A stretch of 64,000 nt of DNA from Algiphilus sp. (GTDB taxonomy: Bacteria; Pseudomonadota; Gammaproteobacteria; Nevskiales; Nevskiaceae): assembly GCF_023145115.1 (NCBI RefSeq), contig NZ_JAGLEJ010000040.1, forward strand, positions 62,001 to 126,000, written 5' to 3'. Both the position numbers and the translations under genes were made by a program. Below, piece after piece: positions 51,620 through 59,113 of this stretch (positions are counted from its first letter, which is position 1; each line of letters begins with the position of its first letter). The notes beneath the pieces are model-generated. The model was not told the DNA's origin. It saw only the letters and a program-made list of their open reading frames with translations, and did no database searches.

Positions 51620-52383
51620 TCGGCGGTCTCCGCGGTCTTGATGGGCAGACGGACGAGATCGGGTGCGGCCTGCTCGCGGGCGATGCGGATCGCCTGCGTG
51701 ACCTGACCGACGTATTCACGCGGGAGCTGCTCCCAGCTCCCGCTCACCGGGTTCCACATGCCGACCCGGGTCTGGTCGAGGGTCTGGTAGAGCAGCGCGA
51801 CGCGACCGAAGCGCAGGAAATCCACCTCGCGCTCGGTCTCGCCGGGCAGCACGCCGCGGTAGGCCTCGATGGTACGGCCGTATTCCATCTCGGTCTGGTA
51901 GGCGCCGGTGACGGTGCGGAACTTCTCGGCCACCGTGACGTTGGCGCGGTCCATGAGGTCGCGCAGCTTGTCGACGCGGCCGCGGCGCTCGTCGAGCAGG
52001 AAGGGCACGTCGAGCTCGACGAACTGATCGAGCGCGTCCACCATCTTGAGCATCAGCGGCGTGACCTGGCGCTCGATCAGCGTCACCTTCTCGATCGAGG
52101 TGTTGATCGAGGTGAGCTCGCGGTCCTGGTTGGCGACCTGGCGCTCGAGCTGCGCGAGGTAGACCTCGAGATTGTCGATCTGCTTCTGGACGTCCTGGTA
52201 CTCGCGCAGCCGCTCCTGGGTCTGCTCGAACACCTCGTCGATCTGATCCTGCTGGCTCTGCGCCTGCGCGGTGCGCTGGACCCCGCGATCGATGGCGCTG
52301 TCGAGTGACTGCGCCCACGCGACGCCGGTCGCCGATACGGCGGCGATGGCGATCGCGGCCCCCGCGGTTGCTGTTCGCATCAT
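51616..52383 (-). CDS. DUF3450-family protein of TonB-system operon
   Basis: A 255-residue exported protein: signal peptide (GAAIAIAAVSATGVAWAQ), a coiled coil (residues ~30-95, QKQIDNLEVYLAQLERQVA), and a C-terminal domain (FLRFGRVALLYQTLDQTRVG). DUF3450 genes precede ttpC-exbB-exbD-tonB-TPR in many marine gammaproteobacteria, as here. It probably contributes a periplasmic structural subunit. ATG at 52383 heads the six-gene operon; a second ATG follows immediately at 52380. Confidence 0.9.
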   Translation of the reverse strand: MMRTATAGAAIAIAAVSATGVAWAQSLDSAIDRGVQRTAQAQSQQDQIDEVFEQTQERLREYQDVQKQIDNLEVYLAQLERQVANQDRELTSINTSIEKVTLIERQVTPLMLKMVDALDQFVELDVPFLLDERRGRVDKLRDLMDRANVTVAEKFRTVTGAYQTEMEYGRTIEAYRGVLPGETEREVDFLRFGRVALLYQTLDQTRVGMWNPVSGSWEQLPREYVGQVTQAIRIAREQAAPDLVRLPIKTAETAE

Positions 52384-52763
52384 GCCTGCATGCCCCTGTG
52401 TGATTGAAAAGGTCTTCGGCGGCGCGGTCGGTGCGCGTCCGGCCTCGCCCCGGTGGCGGGGAGCCGGCCGCAGGCGCGTGCGGAAAACGGACGTCATCGC
52501 TGCGGCGCCTCTGCCGGAACGGCATGCCGAACGCGGCACAGCGCTGTCTGGAGTGATACCGCAAGCATCACGATGAGCCGCCCCCGAGCCGCGCTCGCGT
52601 CGAGCGAACCCGGCGCTGCCGACCATCCGCCGTCGAAACGGAGGGCATGTTAGGCAGCGGTTGTGACGGTTTCGTGACAGCGCCGTAGCGGCTTTGTTGC
52701 ACTGCCGCATCGGGGCGCGGCGCCTCGCCCCTTCAGCCCGTCGCGGGCGGCGCTGGAGGGCGT
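52384..52763. other. Non-coding stretch upstream of the TonB-system operon
   Basis: About 380 bases between csaA and the DUF3450 gene, both transcribed leftward. The TonB operon promoter must lie here, probably in the less GC-rich part around 52640-52700. No Fur-box-like palindrome, RNA gene or open frame with coding character was recognised. Confidence 0.5.
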
Positions 52764-53111
52764 TCAGGCCAGGCGCGCGCCGTCGGGCACGGGTGCGTCC
52801 GGCACCGCCAGAACCACGGTGCCGTCGTCGCGGTGGAGGCCGGTCACCAGACACTCGGAACGCACCGGCCCGATCTGCCTGGGCGGGAAGTTGACCACTG
52901 CGAGCACCTGACGGCCGATCAGCGCCTCGGGCTGGTAGTGGTCGGTGATCTGCGCGCTGGATCGCAGCACCCCGACCTCCGGCCCGAAGTCGATGCGCAG
53001 CCGGTAGGCCGGCTTGCGCGCCTCGGGAAAGACGGCCGCCTCGACGATGGTGCCGGCGCGCAGCTCGACGCGCTCGAAATCGTGCCACTCGATGGTTTCG
53101 CGCTGCGTCAT
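52764..53111 (-). CDS. csaA: CsaA-type tRNA-binding domain protein
   Basis: A 115-residue single-domain protein with the EMAP/tRNA-binding OB fold: [58 protein letters not shown] and VVLAVPD. The length and layout are those of CsaA, a putative export-related chaperone that also binds tRNA. It stands alone and divergent from the ilvB leader. Confidence 0.93.
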   Translation of the reverse strand: MTQRETIEWHDFERVELRAGTIVEAAVFPEARKPAYRLRIDFGPEVGVLRSSAQITDHYQPEALIGRQVLAVVNFPPRQIGPVRSECLVTGLHRDDGTVVLAVPDAPVPDGARLA

Positions 53112-53165
53112 GGCCCTGCCTCACGTCGATCCGGCAGCGCGATGGTAGCGGCTCGGCGCGCTGGA

Positions 53166-53194
53166 TTGACGGTCGCGCACGCCCGCCCTATTCT
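53166..53194 (+). promoter_or_regulatory. Sigma-70 promoter of the ilvB leader
   Basis: TTGACG (53166-53171) and TATTCT (53189-53194) are separated by exactly 17 bases, close to the sigma-70 consensus. The expected start of transcription, 6-8 bases past the -10, falls on or next to the A of the leader-peptide ATG at 53201, so that peptide may be translated from a leaderless RNA. Confidence 0.7.
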
Positions 53195-53200
53195 TCGCGC

Positions 53201-53269
53201 ATGCGCTCAGCAACCCCGCACAGCATGATTCTGGTAGCCGTCGCCGTCGTCACGGACGTCGCGCGGTAG
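53201..53269 (+). CDS. ilvB-type attenuation leader peptide
   Basis: A 22-codon frame between the promoter and an intrinsic terminator. After MRSATPHS it reads MILVAVAVVTDVAR and stops. Nine of these 14 codons are Ile, Leu, Val or Ala, with five Val codons, as in ivbL and ilv leader peptides. A start at the internal ATG 53225 is possible and would give only the 14-residue version. Stalling at Val/Leu/Ile codons would control the downstream hairpins. No Shine-Dalgarno is seen for either start. Confidence 0.72.
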   Translation: MRSATPHSMILVAVAVVTDVAR

Positions 53270-53325
53270 GGGCTGCCTGCATCAATCTCCAGACCCCCGC
53301 CGGCGCGGCCGGCGGGGGTTTTTTG
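53269..53325 (+). terminator. Attenuator: terminator with competing antiterminator
   Basis: The terminator is a 12-bp stem (ACCCCCGCCGGC at 53293-53304 with GCCGGCGGGGGT at 53308-53319) followed by a run of T. The upstream segment GGGGCTG (53269-53275), beginning at the leader stop codon, can pair with CAG-A-CCCC (53290-53297), which overlaps the 5' arm of the terminator and would block it. This is the standard geometry for ribosome-mediated attenuation of ilv genes. Confidence 0.8.
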
Positions 53326-53367
53326 TGGCTGCCGGCAAGCGTCCGCGGGTTCTCTCAAGGAACCGAC

Positions 53368-55062
53368 ATGGACACCGAAACCGCTTCACCGACCGGCGCG
53401 CAATGGATCACCCGCTTTCTCGAGGCGCGCGGCGTGCAGCGCGTCGCCGGCATACCCGGCGGCGCCGTGCTGCCGCTCTACCGGGCGCTCGCCGACGCCG
53501 GCATCGACCACATCCTGACCCGTCACGAGCAGGGTGCGGGCTTCGTCGCCCAGGGCATGGCACGCGCCTCCGGCCGCGCCGGGGTGTGCATCGTCACTTC
53601 GGGCCCGGGATTGACCAACCTGCTCACCGCGCTCGCCGACGCCCGCGCCGACTCGGTGCCGATGGTCGCGATCGTCGGTCAGGTGCCGCGCGCCCTGCGC
53701 GGTACCGATGCGTTCCAGGAAGTCGATACCGCGGCGCTGGTGGCGTCGGTGACCAAGGCCTGCATCGAGATCCGCGATCCCGACGACCTGCCCGGCTGGA
53801 TGCACGAGGCCTTCCGGGTCGCCGAGAGCGGCCGGCCCGGGCCGGTGGTGGTCGAGCTGCCCAAGGATCTGCAGATGGCCGTCGTGCCCGATGCCGATGG
53901 GACGACACCCGAGCGTGCCGCCGCGCAGCCGCCCGACCCGGCGGCGCTGGCCGAGGCCGCCGCCATGATCGATCGCGCCCGCCGCCCGCTGCTCTATCTG
54001 GGCGGCGGCAGCCGCGCCGCGAGCGCGCATGCCCGGGCGCTCGCCGAGCACGGCGACATCCCGGCGGTGACCAGCCTCATGGCACTGGGCGCGCTGCCCG
54101 CCGACCATCCGCTGGCGCTCGGCATGCTGGGGCAGCACGGTGCGCGCTCGACCAACCGCGCCATCGACGAGTGCGATCTGCTGATCGCGGTCGGCGCGCG
54201 CTTCGACGACCGGGCAACCGGCCGCACGGATGCCTTCGCGCCCGACGCCCGCGTGATCCACATCGACATCGACCCGCGCGAGCACGGCAAGATCCGGCGC
54301 CCCGAGCTGGCCATCGCGGCCGACGCCGGTGCCGCGCTCCGGGCGCTGACCGGTCGCGTGGCCGCGTGCCGACGCACCGCGTGGCGCGCGCGCATCGCGA
54401 CCCTCCGGGAACAGGATCGCGCGCCGCCGGTCGCACCGCCCGGACGGCTCTCGCCCGATACGCTGGTGCGCACCTGCGCGGCGGCGCTGGGCCCGGACGC
54501 CGTCGTCACCACCGACGTGGGGCAGCACCAGATGTGGGTGGCGCAGCACTATCCCTTCACGCGTCCAGACCGCTGGCTGACCTCCGGCGGCCTCGGCACG
54601 ATGGGCTTCGGCCTTCCGGCCGCCATCGGGGCCGCGCTGGCGACACCGGATGCCCCGGTACTGTGCGTGTCCGGCGACGGCTCGCTGCTGATGAACGCCC
54701 AGGAACTGGCGACGCTCGCCGAGCGCGATCTCGACGTCACCGTTCTCGTCATGGACAACGGCGGGCTCGGACTGGTGCGTCAGCAGCAGGCGCTGTTCTA
54801 CGACCGGCGCTACAGCGCCTCCGGCTACGCCCGCGGCACGGACCTGTGCGCGCTGGCGCGCGCCTACGGCGTGCGGGCGATCGACCTCGCCGCCGCGGAC
54901 GACCCGGCGTCGGCGCTCGCCGCCGCGCTCGCCATGCGGGGACCGAAGCTGGTGCGCGCACCGATCGATCCCGACGCCCGCGTCCTGCCCATGGTGCCGG
55001 CGGGCGCCGCCAACACCGCGCCCGTGGACCACGAGCCGGCGGACGCGGCGAGCTGCGCCTGA
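53368..55062 (+). CDS. ilvB: Acetolactate synthase large subunit
   Basis: TPP-dependent enzyme of 564 residues that makes acetolactate or acetohydroxybutyrate for Val, Leu and Ile synthesis. The N-terminal domain has the catalytic Glu in LTRHEQGAGFVAQGMARASG and TSGPGLTNLLTAL; FQEVDTAALVASVTKACIEI follows; the TPP-binding motif is SGDGSLLMNAQELATLAERD ... VMDNGGLGLV. ATG 53368 with AAGGA 7 bases upstream. The attenuator upstream points to branched-chain amino acid control. Unusually, no regulatory small subunit gene (ilvN/ilvH/ilvM) or ilvC follows; the next gene is convergent. Other TPP enzymes of this fold exist, but the leader supports an ALS role. Confidence 0.88.
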   Translation: MDTETASPTGAQWITRFLEARGVQRVAGIPGGAVLPLYRALADAGIDHILTRHEQGAGFVAQGMARASGRAGVCIVTSGPGLTNLLTALADARADSVPMVAIVGQVPRALRGTDAFQEVDTAALVASVTKACIEIRDPDDLPGWMHEAFRVAESGRPGPVVVELPKDLQMAVVPDADGTTPERAAAQPPDPAALAEAAAMIDRARRPLLYLGGGSRAASAHARALAEHGDIPAVTSLMALGALPADHPLALGMLGQHGARSTNRAIDECDLLIAVGARFDDRATGRTDAFAPDARVIHIDIDPREHGKIRRPELAIAADAGAALRALTGRVAACRRTAWRARIATLREQDRAPPVAPPGRLSPDTLVRTCAAALGPDAVVTTDVGQHQMWVAQHYPFTRPDRWLTSGGLGTMGFGLPAAIGAALATPDAPVLCVSGDGSLLMNAQELATLAERDLDVTVLVMDNGGLGLVRQQQALFYDRRYSASGYARGTDLCALARAYGVRAIDLAAADDPASALAAALAMRGPKLVRAPIDPDARVLPMVPAGAANTAPVDHEPADAASCA

Positions 55063-55105
55063 GCCCCGGACGGCGACGGCGTGCCGCCCCGCGGGCGGCG
55101 CGCCG

Positions 55106-55582
55106 TCAGCCGGACAGCGCGACGCCGAACAGCGCGCATGCCAGCAGCCCGGCGGCGGTACGGACGTGATTCCACGTCGTCCACTCGACGAGGTAGCGTC
55201 GCCAGACGTCGGTCGCCTCGGGCGCTTCGCGCGAAACGGCGGCGAGACGCTCGTTGCGCGGGACATTGCACGCCACCGTCACACCGATGACCCCGAGCAG
55301 ATAGACCATCGAGGCCACCAGGATCAGGACCGTGTCCGCGCGCCCGACGGCGATGGCGCCTCCCGAGACGACCAGGCAGACCAGCCCGGTACCGAAGAAG
55401 CTGCCCAGGAAGAGCCGGTTCAGCACCACCACGTTGATCGCCTGCATGGCCGCCATGCCCTCGCCGGGTGCGAGACGCCCGAGCGCCCCCATCACGAAGG
55501 ACGAGAACGCGAAGAAGACGCCCCCGATCAGGCCGCACCCCACCGCGGCCACCACACACAGTGCCGTCACCAGTTGATCCAT
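55106..55582 (-). CDS. DUF1772 integral membrane protein
   Basis: A 158-residue membrane protein with four hydrophobic segments (LCVVAAVGCGLIGGVFFAFSS, FFGTGLVCLVVSGGAIAVG, LILVASMVYLLGVIGVTVAC, AAGLLACALFGVAL). The VPRNERLAA and WRRYLVEWTTWNHVRT motifs between and after the last helices are characteristic of DUF1772 (anthrone oxygenase-like) proteins. Function in bacteria is unknown. It converges on ilvB with a 43-base gap. Confidence 0.88.
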   Translation of the reverse strand: MDQLVTALCVVAAVGCGLIGGVFFAFSSFVMGALGRLAPGEGMAAMQAINVVVLNRLFLGSFFGTGLVCLVVSGGAIAVGRADTVLILVASMVYLLGVIGVTVACNVPRNERLAAVSREAPEATDVWRRYLVEWTTWNHVRTAAGLLACALFGVALSG

Positions 55583-55697
55583 CGTGTCCCCCGCAGCGGG
55601 TCCCCGCCGGCATCATGCCCGCCCCATGCCACGACTGCGAGCGCGATGACGTCGCGGGTCATTGCGGGAGCCCGCGAGCGGCACGCACGCTGCCGCC

Positions 55698-56645
55698 ATG
55701 ATCGCCATCCCGCCGTCCCCAGCAACGCCGCTCGCCGGGAATTCTCCCGCAACGATGCCGCGGGCGACACGATGGGTGGATGGCCTCCGGGTCGCCTGTG
55801 TCGACACCGGCCCGCGCGACGCCGACGCCATTGTCCTGCTGCACGGCTACTTCGGCAGCGCCGCGACCTGGCGGCACGTGGTTCCGGCGCTGGCGCGCAA
55901 CAACCGCGTCATCGCGCCGGACTGGCCCGGCTGGGGGCAATCGGAACGCAGTCCGCGGGCACGCTACGACTACGCCCGCGAAGTGGCACGCATCGCGCTG
56001 CTGCTCGACGCTTGCGACGTTCCGGCGGCCGATCTGGTCGTGCACGATTACGGCGCACATCTCGCCCTCGGCTTCTGTCTGGCCTACCCGCATCGCGTGC
56101 GGCGCCTGTGCCTGCTCAACAGTCGCGCCCAGCGCAGCTTCGTGCCGGCGTGGGCCGCCGTGTTCGGCTTCATGGGCGCACTCGGACGTCTGCCCGGCGC
56201 CGCCGGCGCCTATCGCATGCTGCCCATCGCCGCGCTGCACCGGCACGCGGTGCGGCGCGAGCGGCGCATGGGCATCCTCGACGACGCAACCCTCGCCGAG
56301 TACGGCGGCTGGGTCACCGGCGATCCGACCGGCCGCGCCTACCTGGCGCGCTTCTTCGCCGACTACCGGGTCGCCACGCGCAACGGGCTGGTGGACGGCC
56401 TTGCCCGCATCGACTGCCCGACCGCCATCGTCTGGGGCGAACGCGACCCGTTCATCCCGCTGTCGACCGCGCACGAACTGGCGCACGGCATCCCCGGCGC
56501 GACGCTGCGCCTGCTGCCGGAGGCCGGGCACTTCGTCGCCGAGGAGGCACCCGAAGTGGTCATCGACACCATCCGGAGGCTACGCGCCCGCCCCCTCGCC
56601 GCCCCCGATCACGGCTCCAGCGACCACCGAGCCAGGACCGCATAG
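55698..56645 (+). CDS. Alpha/beta hydrolase with Asp nucleophile (HDYG type)
   Basis: A 315-residue cytoplasmic hydrolase. Oxyanion loop IVLLHGYFGSAATWRHV, nucleophile elbow VVHDYGAHLALG (Asp rather than Ser), acid in VWGERDPFIPL and His in LPEAGHFVAEEAP. Asp at the elbow puts it with haloalkane dehalogenases, epoxide hydrolases and the HDYG-type MEST-like group rather than esterases. The halide-binding Trp usually after the nucleophile is Tyr, which argues against a typical haloalkane dehalogenase. Start 55698 is preferred; 55755 is possible. The 3' end overlaps convergent thpR by 37 bases. Confidence 0.85.
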   Translation: MIAIPPSPATPLAGNSPATMPRATRWVDGLRVACVDTGPRDADAIVLLHGYFGSAATWRHVVPALARNNRVIAPDWPGWGQSERSPRARYDYAREVARIALLLDACDVPAADLVVHDYGAHLALGFCLAYPHRVRRLCLLNSRAQRSFVPAWAAVFGFMGALGRLPGAAGAYRMLPIAALHRHAVRRERRMGILDDATLAEYGGWVTGDPTGRAYLARFFADYRVATRNGLVDGLARIDCPTAIVWGERDPFIPLSTAHELAHGIPGATLRLLPEAGHFVAEEAPEVVIDTIRRLRARPLAAPDHGSSDHRARTA

Positions 56646-57145
56646 GCGCCCGGCCGGCCGCCGCTGCCCGACTCCACCAGCACGAAATCGCGCACCGGCC
56701 ATGTCACCGGCGGCACGGCCGCCCGCACCAGCTGCGCGGTGTGTCGGCGCAGCGTGACATGCGGGCGGAACGGCCGACCTTCTCCGGGCGTGCCGGCGCG
56801 CGCGCAGGCATCGGACAGCGCGCCGGCCAGTGCCTGCAGAGCGGGCGGTGTCACCGACGGACCGATCCAGGCAACCGCGGCGCGCGGGAAGCAATCGATG
56901 CGGTCCAGCGTCAGCGTGAAGGCGGTGCCCCGTACCACCGAGGCGCGCTCGCACAGCACGGGAATCCGCTCGGCCGGCACGGAGCCGGGAAAGACCAGGG
57001 TCAGATGCAGCTGCGCGCGCGGCACCGGCCGCCCGCCGGCATCGCCGCACCCGGCATGCGCGGCCAGCGCCTCGCGCAACGACGGGTCCGGCCACAATGC
57101 GAAGAACACGCGCCGCCGAGCCGGCGCATCATCGCTCGCGCGCAT
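56609..57145 (-). CDS. thpR: RNA 2',3'-cyclic phosphodiesterase (2H family)
   Basis: A 178-residue 2H phosphoesterase. The two catalytic HxTx motifs are HLTLVFPGSVP (near residue 47) and RPHVTLRRH (near residue 128), with the typical ALWPDPSLREAL N-terminus. It opens 2',3'-cyclic phosphates and is historically called 2'-5' RNA ligase. It lies 12 bases after the GFA-family gene on the same strand. Confidence 0.92.
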   Translation of the reverse strand: MRASDDAPARRRVFFALWPDPSLREALAAHAGCGDAGGRPVPRAQLHLTLVFPGSVPAERIPVLCERASVVRGTAFTLTLDRIDCFPRAAVAWIGPSVTPPALQALAGALSDACARAGTPGEGRPFRPHVTLRRHTAQLVRAAVPPVTWPVRDFVLVESGSGGRPGAYAVLARWSLEP

Positions 57146-57157
57146 CGCGCAGCCGGC

Positions 57158-57574
57158 TCAGCGGGTTGCGGTCAACGGCACCGCGCCGGGGTACTGCGGC
57201 AGGTCGTCGCTGATCGGCCACCACCCGCAGGCGGATGCCGCGAAGATGTGCAGCGCGGGGCGCGCCTCCACCGGCTCGTCGAGCAGACCGGCACGGACGC
57301 GCACGGCGTCGGGCGCAGCGTCGCGCTGGCTGTAGATCGGTGAGCCGCAGTTGCTGCAGAACACGCGCCGCTTGCCCGGCGAGGATTCGTAGGCGCGCAG
57401 CAGGTCGGCGCCGCGATCGATGTAGAAGTGTTCCGCGGGCACCGGGATGTTGGTCACCAGCGGCGTGCCCTGGGCGCGGCGGCACTGGCTGCAGTGGCAG
57501 ATCTGGATGGGCGCCAGCGGCGCATCGATGCTGAACGCCACGCCCCCGCAGAGACATTGCCCGGTGCTCGCCAT
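57158..57574 (-). CDS. GFA-family (CENP-V) zinc protein
   Basis: A 138-residue protein with the zinc-binding pattern of glutathione-dependent formaldehyde-activating family enzymes: GQCLCGGVAFSI, QICHCSQCRRAQGTP and VFCSNCGSPIYSQ supply the cysteines. The family contains carbon-sulfur lyase-like domains, mostly uncharacterised. The start at 57574 places the first cysteines at the usual position. It precedes thpR and is divergent from the sirtuin gene (78-base gap). Confidence 0.9.
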   Translation of the reverse strand: MASTGQCLCGGVAFSIDAPLAPIQICHCSQCRRAQGTPLVTNIPVPAEHFYIDRGADLLRAYESSPGKRRVFCSNCGSPIYSQRDAAPDAVRVRAGLLDEPVEARPALHIFAASACGWWPISDDLPQYPGAVPLTATR

Positions 57575-57652
57575 GCCGCTCTCCGCGTATCCGTGTGCGA
57601 CGAGTATGCCGGTCCCGTGGCATCGGCCGCGCGCGCTGCGTAGGCTGCCGCC

Positions 57653-58519
57653 ATGGATACACCGGCCGTGGCCGAGGTCACCGACTGCAGCGCGCGTCTC
57701 GCGGCGTGGCTTCGCCCGCATCGACGCCTCTTCGTGCTCACCGGTGCGGGCATTTCCACCGGCGCCGGCATCCCCGACTATCGCGACGGCGACGGCGGCT
57801 GGAAGCGTGCCCGCCCGATCACCTTCCAGCAGTTCCGCAGCGACGCCGGCGCGCGCCGGCGCTACTGGGCGCGCAGCCATGCCGGATGGCCGGTGGTCTC
57901 GCGGGCGAAGCCAACGGCCGCGCATCGCGCGCTCGCGGCGGCGGAGGCAGCCGGCCGCGTGCATGCGCTGGTGACACAGAATGTCGACGGGCTGCACGGG
58001 GCCGCGGGCCACCGGCGCGTGATCGACCTGCACGGCCGCATCGATCGGCTGATCTGCCTTGAATGCGCCGGCACCTGGCCGCGCGCCGAGCTGCAGGACT
58101 GGCTGGACCGGCGTTTCCCGCGCCCCGACGCGCGTTCCGCACCCGACGGCGACGCCGACCTCGAGAGTATCCCGCCCGGCTTCCGCATACCCGACTGTCC
58201 GCACTGCGGCGGCATGATCAAGCCGGACGTGGTCTTCTTCGGAGAGAACGTTCCCCGACCGCGCGTCGATGCGGCGATGGCGGCGCTGGCCGAGACCGAT
58301 GCGCTGCTGGTGGTGGGCTCGTCGCTGATGGTGTGGTCGGGCTACCGCTTCGTCCGCGCCGCGCGCGAACTCGGCATGCCGTGCTGCGCGGTCAATCTCG
58401 GCCGCACGCGCGCCGACCCGCTGCTCGACCTGCGCATCGCCGCCGACTGCGACGCGGCGCTGGCCGGGTTCGCCGGTGGCGGGTCGACAGCGGCGGATTC
58501 CGTCACCCGCGGACGATGA
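57653..58519 (+). CDS. Sir2-family NAD-dependent protein deacylase
   Basis: A 288-residue sirtuin. The NAD-binding motif FVLTGAGISTGAGIPDYRD is at residues ~25-43, TQNVDGLHGAAGHRRVIDLHG contains the catalytic His, the zinc site is CLECAGTW and CPHCGGMIKPDVVFFGENV, and VVGSSLMVWSGYR follows. Sequence is closest to the class II (SIRT4-like) group often found as NAD-dependent deacetylase 1 in proteobacteria. It removes acyl groups from lysines using NAD. The N-terminal length varies in the family; ATG 57653 looks suitable. Confidence 0.92.
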   Translation: MDTPAVAEVTDCSARLAAWLRPHRRLFVLTGAGISTGAGIPDYRDGDGGWKRARPITFQQFRSDAGARRRYWARSHAGWPVVSRAKPTAAHRALAAAEAAGRVHALVTQNVDGLHGAAGHRRVIDLHGRIDRLICLECAGTWPRAELQDWLDRRFPRPDARSAPDGDADLESIPPGFRIPDCPHCGGMIKPDVVFFGENVPRPRVDAAMAALAETDALLVVGSSLMVWSGYRFVRAARELGMPCCAVNLGRTRADPLLDLRIAADCDAALAGFAGGGSTAADSVTRGR

Positions 58520-58549
58520 CGTCACGGTGGCGCGGCGCCATCGCCGGAT

Positions 58550-59023
58550 TCAGGCCAGTGCCTTGCGCATGGCGAAGCGGCGCAGCGTCACGCCGCCGCG
58601 AACGGCGTGCTCCTCGGCCACCACCGCGAACCCCCGCTGCGCGAAGAAGGGCCGCGCCACCAGGCTGGCTTCGGTCCTGAGCACCGACACACCGGCGTCC
58701 GCGAGCGCCGCCTCGGCGCACGCGCAGAGGCGCGTCGCGACGCCGGAGCGCGCCGCCGCGGGGGCCACGAACAGCATGTCGATGTGGCCGTCGTCCTGGT
58801 ACGCGATGAAGCCGCGCAGATCGCGGGACTCGGCGACGGCGACCAGCACCGTGCGACCGCGCAGGCGCTCGCGCCACTGCGCGAGGTCCGGCGAACGCGG
58901 CGCCCACGCGTGGCGCTGGGCGACATCGTAGTGGCCGGCGGCGAGCGCGTGTACGGCATCGGTGAACAGCCGCGCGACGGCGGAAAGCTCCGCTTCGCGC
59001 ATGGCGCGGATCGATTCGGGCAT
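58550..59023 (-). CDS. GNAT-family N-acetyltransferase
   Basis: A 157-residue acetyltransferase of the PF13673 type: IRAMREAELSAVARLFTDAV, LRGFIAYQDDGHIDMLFVAP, then the acetyl-CoA loop AARSGVATRLCACAE (R/Q-x-x-G-x-G/A) and a C-terminal EASLVARPFFAQRGFAVV. ATG 59023 (MPESIR) is preferred. The substrate is unknown. It converges on the sirtuin gene; the two are functionally opposite classes but no link can be claimed. Confidence 0.9.
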   Translation of the reverse strand: MPESIRAMREAELSAVARLFTDAVHALAAGHYDVAQRHAWAPRSPDLAQWRERLRGRTVLVAVAESRDLRGFIAYQDDGHIDMLFVAPAAARSGVATRLCACAEAALADAGVSVLRTEASLVARPFFAQRGFAVVAEEHAVRGGVTLRRFAMRKALA

Positions 59024-59113
59024 CGGCTGGCGGGCCCGCTGACATCGGGACGCCATACTAGCGTCACACGTGCGCCGTAGCCTTTCGCGTCCCCGGTTCT
59101 ACGTGCTGACGCC

